Source: Clostridiales bacterium (lineage in GTDB: Bacteria > Bacillota > Clostridia > Christensenellales > CAG-138). From it: a DNA stretch of 55,631 bases. The stretch is taken from the NCBI GenBank assembly GCA_024698505.1, contig JAILRE010000039.1:1-55631 (forward strand). The letters are read 5' to 3'. This document shows positions 44,303 to 52,017 of this stretch, piece by piece; positions within the stretch are counted from its first letter, which is position 1; each line of letters begins with the position of its first letter. The notes below the pieces were generated by a model. It was given only the letters and a program-made list of their open reading frames with translations, was not told the origin of the DNA and made no database searches. The position numbers were made by a program, and so were the translations under genes.

Positions 44303-44854
44303 TTATTTCAGCTTCGCTCCGACCTTGAACGCGTCCGCGACCTTATCGCCGAGCGCGAGATAGGCGTAATTTGCGGGATCGAACGCGATGGGCCTGAGCT
44401 TCTTTATGTCGATATGCCCGTCGGTAATGACGCTCTCGTCGGCGGAGACGTTCACTATCTCGCCCACGAGGATACCGTTTTCAAAGCTCTTGACCCTGCA
44501 TTCGAGCGCCATAGGCAGCTCGTCGATGAGCGGCGCGTCCACGAATTCGCTCTTCGTCGCGTGGAAGCCCGCCCTCTCGAACTTGTCGGGGACCTTGCGC
44601 GCGGATTCTATGCCCACGTAATCGCAGGCGACGACGAAGTCCTCCGTCGCCATGCTGACGGTGAACGCCTGCCTTACTTTAAGATTGTCCGTGGTCTTGT
44701 GCTCGCCGAGGCTGATCGTGATCTCGCTGAAATCCGTCGTGATGCCCCACGCCGCGTTCATCGCGTTGGGGACGCCGTTCTCGTCGTAGGTCGCGATTAT
44801 CAGCACCGGCTGCGGCAGCATTATGGGTTTTGCTCCGAAATCGACTCTGCTCAT
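44303..44854 (-). CDS. Flavin reductase-like FMN-binding protein
   Basis: A 183-residue protein of the flavin reductase-like family (PF01613). PQPVLIIATYDENGVPNAMN at the start, TTDFSEITISLGEHKTTDNL and FTVSMATEDFVVACDYVGI form the split-barrel FMN site. Relatives use NAD(P)H to reduce flavin or act as FMN-containing oxidoreductases in anaerobes. GGAGG lies 8 nt before the ATG. It heads a run of three same-strand genes. Confidence 0.88.
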   Translation of the reverse strand: MSRVDFGAKPIMLPQPVLIIATYDENGVPNAMNAAWGITTDFSEITISLGEHKTTDNLKVRQAFTVSMATEDFVVACDYVGIESARKVPDKFERAGFHATKSEFVDAPLIDELPMALECRVKSFENGILVGEIVNVSADESVITDGHIDIKKLRPIAFDPANYAYLALGDKVADAFKVGAKLK

Positions 44855-44955
44855 GATATTATCCTCCTTACAGATTGTTATGCAGATCCAACTCTCTTCC
44901 TATTATGGAAAAGTTGCGTTTTATGGTCCGTTCTTTGATCATGAAAGTTCGAAGG

Positions 44956-45753
44956 TTATTCCTTCAATTTGTTCAATTCCAAGAATTCGTGATTAGCATC
45001 ACAGTATTCCTTGAGGCGGGAAAGCTCTTCTCTGCTTGCCGATGCAACGAAGGAGTGATTAAAGGCATATTCAAACTGAAGTGCACAATTGTTCATGACT
45101 AAAACATCGTCTGGATTATCTATGTATTCGACACGTTCTTCGATACCATCATGGATGTTATCTGTATAGTTTTCCGGCACCAATTCCAACGCACAATTTG
45201 GCGAAACCGGCATGATGATACATTGAATACCTTGACTTGAAACGATATAAAAGCAGTTTCGCGGAACTACAAATTCTCGACCGGATTCGTTTATTATTAC
45301 CAACATCTTGTATGTTTGGAGAATCGGTAGTATTCCGTTATCCAGTTGTGTGCCGAAAAAAACTGTTTGATCATGATTTGTCTGGTCACTCAGCAAAAAT
45401 GCGTTGTAGCTGTTACAGAAAGTATAGTCCATCGTGAATTTACTTCGATAAGCAGCCGCAGTTACAAACCTTTTACAGATGTCTTCAACCTTAATTGGCA
45501 GATTAAGGCTTTTACTGGAATCCTTAGTAAAGCTTATTATTTTCGCAACATAATCCGCAAATGGCTTTTCAATCTCTTTGTTGAGGTAAGTTTCCATTTT
45601 TTCAGAATAATACCCGTATGCTGTTCCAAGATCCGCTGAACTACAGGAGCGAATACGGTTTTCTTCCAAATCAAAATGCCATACCTTGCCATCATCTGAT
45701 CGGAACTGCTTCAGAATGAATTTAGTAATTTGAATATGAGAGTTAACAGACAT
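44956..45753 (-). CDS. DUF4238-like protein
   Basis: A 265-residue soluble protein: HIQITKFILKQFRSDDGKVW near the start matches the H-x(4)-F-L-K-F pattern of DUF4238, and ASREELSRLKEYC near the end fits its late helix. The A+T content is clearly higher than in all neighbouring genes, a sign of recent gain. DUF4238 proteins are scattered accessory proteins of unknown role, sometimes near defence genes. It abuts the GyrI-like gene (18 bp). Family call is moderate. Confidence 0.65.
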   Translation of the reverse strand: MSVNSHIQITKFILKQFRSDDGKVWHFDLEENRIRSCSSADLGTAYGYYSEKMETYLNKEIEKPFADYVAKIISFTKDSSKSLNLPIKVEDICKRFVTAAAYRSKFTMDYTFCNSYNAFLLSDQTNHDQTVFFGTQLDNGILPILQTYKMLVIINESGREFVVPRNCFYIVSSQGIQCIIMPVSPNCALELVPENYTDNIHDGIEERVEYIDNPDDVLVMNNCALQFEYAFNHSFVASASREELSRLKEYCDANHEFLELNKLKE

Positions 45754-45771
45754 TCTTGATGCTCCGTTTGC

Positions 45772-46224
45772 CTAAAGGGTTTCTTTCAGCGGCACCCAGA
45801 TACGGACGGACATCTCATCGGAGCCTTCCTCCGGGGGAAGATAGACCTCGACGTCGCAGTCGCCGGTAAGCTCGTATCTGCGAAGCGACGGCAGCCATTC
45901 CGACCATATCCGGGTGTTCGTATCCTGCAGCGTTGCGATGGTGCAGGGGAACTCCGCCCAGAGGCTCCCGGGGATCGCTCTGGTCTCGCAGCCTTTCGGG
46001 ATATCCTCCCAGGGGAAATAGAGATCGGCGATCCAGTAATCGAACTCCTTGCCCCTCATATCGAGGCACAGACCGAAGGTGCCCTTGATCGGACGGTCTT
46101 CACCCTGCGCGAGCAATTCATCCCAGAACTTCGGTATCTCACGATAGCTCGTGTCCGTATTGAACGTCCGCTTCACTCCGACGACCGTAAACGGAGCCTT
46201 TTCAACGATCCTGTGATCTGACAC
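45772..46224 (-). CDS. GyrI-like / AraC effector-binding domain protein
   Basis: A 150-residue single-domain protein of the GyrI-like small-molecule-binding family (PF06445). FTVVGVKRTFNTDTSYREIP, GLCLDMRGKEFDYWIADLYF and the aromatic WSEWLPSLRRYELTG segment follow the family pattern. Start GTG at 46224 with AGGAGG 8 nt upstream. It is driven by the repeated promoter at 46259-46287. Ligand unknown; relatives bind drugs or detoxify cyclopropanoids. Confidence 0.85.
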   Translation of the reverse strand: MSDHRIVEKAPFTVVGVKRTFNTDTSYREIPKFWDELLAQGEDRPIKGTFGLCLDMRGKEFDYWIADLYFPWEDIPKGCETRAIPGSLWAEFPCTIATLQDTNTRIWSEWLPSLRRYELTGDCDVEVYLPPEEGSDEMSVRIWVPLKETL

Positions 46225-46254
46225 GGTTTTTCCTCCTGTTGGCATATTTCTTAT

Positions 46255-46323
46255 AACAAGTTTACCACACCCGCGCCGTTTTTTCAATCGCGGCAAAAGA
46301 AAACCGCCCTCGCGTGAGTGCGG
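46255..46323 (-). repeat. Terminator-promoter repeat, copy 1
   Basis: 57 bp (46255-46311) identical to copy 2. Minus strand order: hairpin CCGC-A-CTC/GAG-G-GCGG (46304-46323), TTTTCTTTT, then TTGAAA (46282-46287), 17 bp, TAAACT (46259-46264). It ends the hydrolase transcript and starts the GyrI-like gene. Confidence 0.85.
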
Positions 46324-46333
46324 TAAACCGGGT

Positions 46334-47080
46334 CTAAACGCTTTCAATGATCATCCGTATGGCGTCTGCGTATTGGGCTGCGCAGTTTATTGAAAACTCA
46401 CCGTGCCTGAGACCGTGCATACGGTGCAGCATGCATGATGGGAGCATCCTGCAGATCGCTTCCGCCGAGCGAAGAATTACTCCCGGCTCCCTTTCTCCGA
46501 CATAAACATGTATCTTCGCAGATGATTTTCCGAAGGCGTCCTTCAGAGCGTAAGACGTGTTTGCTTTCAGAAATGCGATCATATCCTGCTTCCGGATCAG
46601 GCAGGTATCCCGGTAATAATCCTCAAAAAGCTCGGGTTTTATGTGCAGAGACCGAAACTGCAGCTTGGCGAAGCTCCGTCTTCTGATCAGCCCATAACTG
46701 CTTCGAATGGTTGGAGTGATCAACGCATTTGTCAGCTTTGACGGAATAACGGCCGCGCTCTCAACCAAAGCACAGGAGCAGATATTACTGCGCTGTGACA
46801 GCATTTCAAGCAAAACCTGTCCGCCTAGAGAAAGCCCCCCGATAAGCTTGACCGAGCCGTTCAGGTATTCGTCTATAAAAGCAATGATCTCGGACGCATT
46901 GGCTTCGATCGTCGTAAAAGGCCGATCGCTGCCCGAATGCCCGTCGAGGATCGGAAGAATAACATGATACTTTCCCTGCAGAAGCTTTGCCGCCTCCCGA
47001 TAGCTCCACCATGACAATCCGCCGCCATGAAGCAGCATGACAGTCTCTTTATGTTCCGTGCCGTATTCCCGCATTTTCAT
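46334..47080 (-). CDS. Alpha/beta hydrolase
   Basis: A 248-residue alpha/beta hydrolase fold protein. The oxyanion region is LLHGGGLSWWSYR (~17-29), the nucleophile is the Ser in GGLSLGGQVLL (~84-94), and the catalytic His is probably in MHGLRHGEFS near the end, with Asp in the preceding loop. No signal peptide. AGGTGG lies before ATG 47080. It is expressed from copy 2 of the repeated promoter. Substrate unknown. Confidence 0.9.
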   Translation of the reverse strand: MKMREYGTEHKETVMLLHGGGLSWWSYREAAKLLQGKYHVILPILDGHSGSDRPFTTIEANASEIIAFIDEYLNGSVKLIGGLSLGGQVLLEMLSQRSNICSCALVESAAVIPSKLTNALITPTIRSSYGLIRRRSFAKLQFRSLHIKPELFEDYYRDTCLIRKQDMIAFLKANTSYALKDAFGKSSAKIHVYVGEREPGVILRSAEAICRMLPSCMLHRMHGLRHGEFSINCAAQYADAIRMIIESV

Positions 47081-47114
47081 TGCGCGCCCACCTCTGTAAG
47101 ATCCGATTTCTCAA

Positions 47115-47183
47115 AACAAGTTTACCACACCCGCGCCGTTTTTTCAATCGCGGCAAAAGAAAACCGCCCTCATACGAGAGCGG
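47115..47183 (-). repeat. Terminator-promoter repeat, copy 2
   Basis: Same 57 bp as copy 1 (47115-47171): TTGAAA (47142-47147), 17 bp, TAAACT (47119-47124). The hairpin beyond it (47164-47183) keeps the stem CCGC-CTC/GAG-GCGG but has a different loop (ATAC instead of GCGT), so the stem is conserved while the loop varies. Confidence 0.85.
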
Positions 47184-47210
47184 CGGAAGGGTGTTTTGCG
47201 CATATGCGGA

Positions 47211-47236
47211 TAAAAAGAGCCGGGTGAGCGGCTCTT
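47211..47236 (-). terminator. Terminator of the EamA transporter gene
   Basis: AAGAGCCG pairs with CGGCTCTT around GGTGAG, followed on the minus strand by TTTATCC. It overlaps the gene's stop codon. Confidence 0.75.
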
Positions 47237-48284
47237 AAAGCGGGAGCTGCCGATGCGACGCGCCGGGCAGCTTTTCAAGCTCGCTCAGGGTGTGCCGGTG
47301 CCCATGGTCATCATCCGTTACGTAATGGTTATGCGCGTGGGAATGCGTGACGGTATGCGTATGCGTCGAGCCGTCGTGGGTGTGAGTGAAGGTGTGGGTA
47401 TGGACGTGGACGTGATTCCGTATCAGCGTATCCTTCACGATGAACACCGTTCCGAGTATCATGACGGCCAACGCGGCAAGGTACGTCCAAGTCGGCTTTT
47501 CTTTCAGGAACAGAAAGGACAAAGCCGCGCCGATGAACGGGGCCACGGCATAATAAGCGCTCGTCTTCGCCGCGCCTATGACGTTCTGCGCGCGGACGTA
47601 GAGGAATATGGAAAGACCGTAGGCGACGAAGCCCAGCAGAAGCGCAAGAGCGATATGGGAAAGCGGCGGCGCCGTTTCTTTCCCGATCAGCGCGATCGCC
47701 AAAGCGCCGAGGCCCGAAAAGACGCCCTTCAGTATCACGATCTCATAGGTGCTTTTCGACGAGATCTTTCTCGTGCAGTTGTTTTCGAAGCCCCAGCATA
47801 TGGTTGCCGCGATCACCGGCAGCGAACCGTAGGAAAAGCGGAAGCTTTCCGCGCCGTCAAAGGAGAGCAGTATGCTGGAAAGCGTGATAAGCGCGATCGC
47901 GAGCCACAGACGCTTTGAGACGGTTTCCCCGAATACCGCAAGCGCGATCAGCGCCGTTGCGACGATCTCGAAATTGCCGAGGAGGGAGGCGTTCGAAGCA
48001 TGGCCCATGGACAGCCCGAGCATAAGAAGGATGGGCGCGGCGATATCCAGCACGATCATGCCGATCACGAACGGAAGATCCTTCCCGTTCAGCTTTTCCC
48101 GTTTGTCCTTTCGGTCAAACAGCGATACGATCCCCATGCCGACGCCGGCTCCGAGGTATAAAAGCGCGGCCATAGTCATGGCTCCGACGCGGTTCAAAAG
48201 CAATTTGGACACGGGAATATTGACGGCGTAAAACGCCGCCGCCAATATCGCATAAACGATCGCTCTCGTCTTTTTCATAAGCAT
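47235..48284 (-). CDS. EamA/DMT family transporter with His-rich tail
   Basis: A ~349-residue membrane protein with ten predicted helices in two EamA halves (first half to ~145, second ~155-285; ICWGFENNCTRKIS, KTSAYYAVAPFIGAALSFLF). After the last helix comes a ~60-residue tail with ~17 histidines in H-x-H pairs (HVHVHTHTFTHTHDG, HTHTVTHSHAHNH), then DDDHGHRH. The tail probably binds Ni, Co or Zn and may sense or deliver the metal; the transport substrate itself is not known. Three in-frame starts are close (GTG 48287, ATG 48284, ATG 48278); the choice is uncertain. Confidence 0.88.
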   Translation of the reverse strand: MLMKKTRAIVYAILAAAFYAVNIPVSKLLLNRVGAMTMAALLYLGAGVGMGIVSLFDRKDKREKLNGKDLPFVIGMIVLDIAAPILLMLGLSMGHASNASLLGNFEIVATALIALAVFGETVSKRLWLAIALITLSSILLSFDGAESFRFSYGSLPVIAATICWGFENNCTRKISSKSTYEIVILKGVFSGLGALAIALIGKETAPPLSHIALALLLGFVAYGLSIFLYVRAQNVIGAAKTSAYYAVAPFIGAALSFLFLKEKPTWTYLAALAVMILGTVFIVKDTLIRNHVHVHTHTFTHTHDGSTHTHTVTHSHAHNHYVTDDDHGHRHTLSELEKLPGASHRQLPL

Positions 48285-48319
48285 CACCGCGTCCGATCCC
48301 GGTTATGATATTTGCCGTT

Positions 48320-48682
48320 TTACATCGGCGTCCCCACTTCGATCAGATTACCGTCCGGATCGTAGAAGCGTACGACCCTCTGGCCCCAGCTGTGCGTCAT
48401 GAGCCTGTTGACGTATTTCACTTCCGGATAATACCCTTCAAGCTTTTCGATAAAGCCCTCGATATCGGCCTCTTCGAAGTACAGCTCACAGGAATTGCTT
48501 TCCGGAACGATCTCTCTTCCGAGGAACTGTTTCCAGTATTTCTCTTCCTGCAGTACCAGACCTTCCGTCAGTATCATGTTTCCGTCATTATCGAGTATCG
48601 TCTCAAGACCGAACAGATCGTGATAGAACTGCCGTGATCTTTCGATATCTTTAACGACTATAAGGAAGCTTTTAAGTTTCAT
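48320..48682 (-). CDS. VOC family protein (glyoxalase-like)
   Basis: A 120-residue vicinal-oxygen-chelate fold protein. FLIVVKDIERSRQFYHDLFG starts the first beta-alpha-beta-beta-beta unit and RVVRFYDPDGNLIEVGTPM ends the second, with the metal-ligand Glu in IEVG. Relatives are glyoxalase I, bleomycin-binding and fosfomycin-resistance proteins; none can be singled out. Its ATG overlaps the stop of the TIGR02206 gene (ATGA), so translation is coupled. Confidence 0.92.
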   Translation of the reverse strand: MKLKSFLIVVKDIERSRQFYHDLFGLETILDNDGNMILTEGLVLQEEKYWKQFLGREIVPESNSCELYFEEADIEGFIEKLEGYYPEVKYVNRLMTHSWGQRVVRFYDPDGNLIEVGTPM

Positions 48683-49458
48683 TGCTTTTCCCCGCTTTGA
48701 CCGAATAATGCGGTCAGCCCGTGAAGAACAAAGTAAGCGAGCAGCGGAACGAGAACGGTCCCCACGGAGATGATGAGCACGTAAACGGTCTGCCCGAGGA
48801 CGGCGCCGAGGCTGTCTATTATGCCGAGCCTTATGTTCTCCAAAAACGGGGCGTTGCTTCGAACGAAATTGTTGAAGTTCGTATCGATGATCTGCGCAAG
48901 CGGCCCCACGATCAGGCAGTATAAGCCGTAAGTCAGTATTACCAGCGGGACGTCCTTCTTCGTATCGAACTTCGCCAGGCCCTGGAATATGAACAGGAAG
49001 AACGTGAACGTGCCTATCCCGTGGAACAGGACGGTGTGCAGCTCGAAGAAGCTTCCCCCTCTGCCCGTGAGATAATTCCACATGCTTCTTATCGCGTCGT
49101 CCGAATAAACGACGTTGGGATAGACGGCCATGAACAGGAACAGACAGGTCGATACCACTCCCGCGAGCAGTATGAATTTATCCCGATGCTTTCCCTTGTA
49201 AAAGCATGCGAAAGGATGGATAAACAGAAACAGGCTGCAGAAATGCAGGGGTATCCAGTAAGTGGTGTAACCCGTGACGACGCCCATTATCTGCTTTGCG
49301 GCCTCCAATAACAGCAGCAATATCGTGCAGATCTTGAGCGGCAGGAGCCTTTTTTCAATGTCCTTGTTTTTCAGCGCGCGGCTGATAATAAAAGCGAGCG
49401 CGGCATAAACGATGAACTGAGGTATCAGCGTATATGCGTGCAGCGACGTCCAAAACAT
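48679..49458 (-). CDS. YwaF/TIGR02206-like membrane protein
   Basis: A 259-residue protein with seven or so membrane helices. PLHFCSLFLFIHPFACFYKG and the Trp-rich start LHAYTLIPQFIVYAALAF fit the TIGR02206/YwaF family, integral membrane proteins of unknown function in Firmicutes. ELHTVLFHGIGTFTFFLFIF is the conserved histidine-bearing helix. AAGGAGG precedes the ATG. It is co-translated with the downstream VOC gene. Confidence 0.87.
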   Translation of the reverse strand: MFWTSLHAYTLIPQFIVYAALAFIISRALKNKDIEKRLLPLKICTILLLLLEAAKQIMGVVTGYTTYWIPLHFCSLFLFIHPFACFYKGKHRDKFILLAGVVSTCLFLFMAVYPNVVYSDDAIRSMWNYLTGRGGSFFELHTVLFHGIGTFTFFLFIFQGLAKFDTKKDVPLVILTYGLYCLIVGPLAQIIDTNFNNFVRSNAPFLENIRLGIIDSLGAVLGQTVYVLIISVGTVLVPLLAYFVLHGLTALFGQSGEKQ

Positions 49459-49512
49459 AAGCTTTGAACCTCCTTATTGTATCAAAATGATTTGCGGATC
49501 CCGGCGCGTTCC

Positions 49513-49821
49513 TTAGTAGACGGGAGTTTGCGCGGCGTATTTATACACCCCGGATCTGATCGTGACGGGGTTCCCGTCCGCGTCCTCTTTATATGCGTCA
49601 TCGACGGTTCCGATCAGCTCGCCGGTCCCCTTCAGAACGACCGCCATACGGTTGTCCAAGTCCTTCCGATCGAAGGGACCTTCCTCGGCCTCTTCGACCG
49701 TCTGCGGCCGGAAAGCCTCGTACCGCGATACTTCCTCTTTCGAAAAGTATTCATGCACCGCGGGCGCGCCGTCCATCGTGCAGCTGCGCGGTATCGGCCT
49801 TTCGGTTTCGGATCTTGTCAC
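49513..49821 (-). pseudogene. GNAT acetyltransferase fragment with foreign tail
   Basis: A GTG-started frame of 102 codons. The first ~70 residues (TRSETERPIPRSCTMDGAPA, FSKEEVSRYEAFRP) match the N-terminus of RimJ-type GNAT acetyltransferases (ETERLILRPWTMDDAPAV) and reach the strand VVLKGTGELIGTV. The catalytic acetyl-CoA-binding half is absent; instead an unrelated ~30-residue tail (DADGNPVTIRSGVYKYAAQ) ends the frame. This looks like a fusion scar. It still has copy 3 of the repeated promoter. Confidence 0.65.
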
Positions 49822-49851
49822 GTTTTCATCCGTGATCGTCGATCTATCGGG

Positions 49852-49896
49852 ACAAGTTTACCACACCCGCGCCGCGTTTTCAATCTCGGGAAAACA
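49852..49896 (-). repeat. Promoter repeat, copy 3 (diverged)
   Basis: TTGAAA (49878-49883), 17 bp, TAAACT (49855-49860) with the same spacer core CGGCGCGGGTGTGG as copies 1 and 2. The terminator hairpin part is not preserved. Confidence 0.7.
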
Positions 49897-50330
49897 GAAT
49901 TGCCGGATTCGAGGCAAACGACCTATGGTCGATGGTGCATTAACTTAAGGAGATGCAGGTTTTCAGCCTGTAGAAACCCAATGAATACAATAAGATCCGG
50001 GGATAGCGATGTCCTCGAATCTTTCTTTTTGTACTTTGGCTGAAAACCGCGCAGCGTCTCAAAAGAGGAGATTTTTGTGCCGGGCAAGGCGAAAAGCGCA
50101 GGAATACCCGATAGTCGTCTTCCGAGCATTTTCAACGAAGCACGGCGCAAAAAGATACCTTTTGAGGCTGTTTATCCTTAAGTGAATGCGCCAAATGGGA
50201 CTTGTTTTGCAAAAGATACGTCTCGAACTTGCGCTCCGCGCGGCGTTCTCGCGTCTTTTGCAAAACCGGCCCCGCGCCGTCTGATCCGTCCACAGGACGG
50301 ACGGCCCGGGGCTTCAAGTCCCATAATATT
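49897..50330. other. Gene-free structured region beside the integrative element
   Basis: No convincing gene. GGTTTTCAGCC (49956-49966) pairs with GGCTGAAAACC (50038-50048), 71 nt apart. Further right is a three-way junction. P1 is ATGGGACTTG (50195-50204) with CAAGTCCCAT (50315-50324). P2 is TTTTGCAAAAGA (50205-50216) with TCTTTTGCAAAA (50254-50265), plus inner GAAC/GTTC and GCGC pairs. P3 (50269-50312) is GCCCCG-C-GCCGT and CCGTCC against their complements. The arms stack without unpaired bases between P1 and P2. It may be a small RNA, a mobile-repeat unit or a recombination site. Confidence 0.6.
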
Positions 50331-50333
50331 TTA

Positions 50334-50374
50334 CCAACACAAAAGGGCATCCGATGGATGCCCTTTTGTGTTGG
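50334..50374. terminator. 19-bp perfect hairpin
   Basis: CCAACACAAAAGGGCATCC and its exact complement around a GAT loop. An A-rich run and T-rich run lie within the stem, so it could terminate transcripts from either side. Confidence 0.6.
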
Positions 50375-50470
50375 TGCGGTCGGCCATACTCGAGGCCCAA
50401 AAATCCTTATATTTATTGGACTTTTTTGACTGCTTGCGTGCAACCCGCGTGCAACCGCGATTTTTTTGGC

Positions 50471-50520
50471 AAAAAAAGAGGAGGGAGATCCCGCGATTTA
50501 TCCATGCGAGATCTCCCTCC
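50471..50520 (-). terminator. Terminator of the integrase gene
   Basis: GGAGGGAGATC pairs with GATCTCCCTCC (50480-50490 / 50510-50520), followed on the minus strand by TCTTTTTTTGCC. Confidence 0.85.
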
Positions 50521-50542
50521 GCAGCCTTTGGGGGGGGCACGA

Positions 50543-51733
50543 TCACCCGGCTGTTTTTAACAGGCGAGGCTTGTTGTCGAAGCCTATACCCATGCTTGCG
50601 AGATACTCATCCGCCATTGCGATATTCTCGTTCTGGAAGCTTTCGAAAGCGTCGCAGTAGGTGTTGAGCGTGATCCTGATATCCGAATGCCCCAACAGGT
50701 GCTGAAGTACCTTGGCCTGCATGCCCGCTTCGATGCACCTTGTCGCAAAGGTATGCCGAAGCGAATGGAGCGATACCTTGCCTTTGATCTTTTCGTCTAT
50801 GATCCCGTATCTCTCTGCGACGCGCTGAAACTGCATATTGACCTGCGATGTGTTAATGTGCTTGCCATTGTGAATAAAGAGATACTCCCGCCCTTCGGCG
50901 CATTGGAGTATCTCCTTGACGAGCGGCATGACCGTATCCGAGATGCGGATGACACGGGTCCCGTTTTCGGTCTTTGTGGTTTGAGACACGTAAGCCCTGC
51001 CCTTGATATCTCTCGAAATGGTCCTGCTGATGCTGATCGTCCTCAACTTCAGGTTGATATCATCGACCTTCAGGGCATTTATCTCGCCCATCCTCATGCC
51101 CGTAAGCATGGAGAGCAGCATCTGATGGGAGTAATTGATATCCTCCGTCGTCAGCACTTCGTAAAGCTTTATCTGCTCCTCCTTGGTCAAAGCCCGGACC
51201 TTCTCACGGCGCTGCACGGATTTCGGCTTCCTGACATACTCCAACTGATTTTCGGTTATCAGCTTTCTTTTGACGGCCTCCCGCATGGCGCGCTGGATCA
51301 TCATATAGATCTTATCGATAACGCTCTGGGCCGCACGAGTTTCGGTCACGAGATATTCCCTGACTCCGGTATAGCTGAGCTTCTGTATCGGGGTCGTATT
51401 CATATAGTCGTTCGCCTCGATCCGTTTCAGCGTTTCGATATGCCTGTAATATGAGCTTTCGCGGATAAAGTTCATATTGAGATCGTCCTCGAGCATCTGC
51501 CTCGTCAGTTGGGGCAGGGTGATACATTCCGGAGAGACATATGTCCCCGTGATCATGCTGTACTTGATCTGAGTCAGCTTTTCGTTAACTTCCTGTTTCG
51601 TATTGCCTGACACGCTTCGGCGAATGGGCTCGCCCATTTTATCGATCCCGACAACGATCTGACCTCTGTATCCGTTTCGGTCCTTATAGACGCTGCCCTC
51701 GCCGTTACTGTTCTTTTTCTTCTTTTTACTCAT
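50543..51733 (-). CDS. int: Tyrosine site-specific integrase
   Basis: A 396-residue phage/Tn916-type integrase. N-terminal arm-binding region (~10-60; NGEGSVYKDRNGYRGQI), SAM-like core-binding domain (~65-165) and catalytic domain (~195-380) with Arg in LTGMRMGEI, HSLRHTFATR, LLGHSD and the nucleophile Tyr in TLNTY. All catalytic residues are present. The ATG at 51733 follows GGAGG. It is the outermost gene of the element, as usual next to one attachment site. Confidence 0.95.
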   Translation of the reverse strand: MSKKKKKNSNGEGSVYKDRNGYRGQIVVGIDKMGEPIRRSVSGNTKQEVNEKLTQIKYSMITGTYVSPECITLPQLTRQMLEDDLNMNFIRESSYYRHIETLKRIEANDYMNTTPIQKLSYTGVREYLVTETRAAQSVIDKIYMMIQRAMREAVKRKLITENQLEYVRKPKSVQRREKVRALTKEEQIKLYEVLTTEDINYSHQMLLSMLTGMRMGEINALKVDDINLKLRTISISRTISRDIKGRAYVSQTTKTENGTRVIRISDTVMPLVKEILQCAEGREYLFIHNGKHINTSQVNMQFQRVAERYGIIDEKIKGKVSLHSLRHTFATRCIEAGMQAKVLQHLLGHSDIRITLNTYCDAFESFQNENIAMADEYLASMGIGFDNKPRLLKTAG

Positions 51734-51812
51734 GTTTTTTACCTCCGTATTTAATGAATGATGGGACACGGATATTTTATAAAACATCCGTGTCCCGTTC
51801 AAATGTGCGGCG

Positions 51813-52016
51813 TCAGACGCGCCGCTCGGAAGCCCACTTGATGAACTCGGACTTCATGACCTTAAGGTTCTTCCCGCACATGACGAGCGGGAAATCCTTC
51901 CGGCGCATGATCTGACGGACGACGGGGACCGAGCAGCCCATGAGCTTTGCGATCTCCTTCGTGCCGATGAAGCGCATACCGTCATCAAGCGCTGCAGTGT
52001 TTTCCTTATCTTCCAA
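51813..52016 (-). CDS. Excisionase-like helix-turn-helix protein
   Basis: A 67-residue MerR/Xis-type HTH protein: FIGTKEIAKLMGCSVPVVRQ, then IMRRKDFPLVMCGKNLKVMK, EFIKWA. It probably bends DNA at the attachment sites to direct excision. Start TTG at 52016 with GGAGG 9 nt upstream; the ParB stop is directly before it, so the genes are coupled. It lies 79 bp upstream of int. Confidence 0.85.
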   Translation of the reverse strand: MEDKENTAALDDGMRFIGTKEIAKLMGCSVPVVRQIMRRKDFPLVMCGKNLKVMKSEFIKWASERRV

Positions 52017-52017
52017 A

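Noticed and set aside
50132..50443. Small open frames in both strands across 49.9-50.5 kb
   Set aside because: They run through the paired arms of the three-way junction and the 19-bp hairpin, have no ribosome sites, and appear in several frames because the DNA is palindromic.
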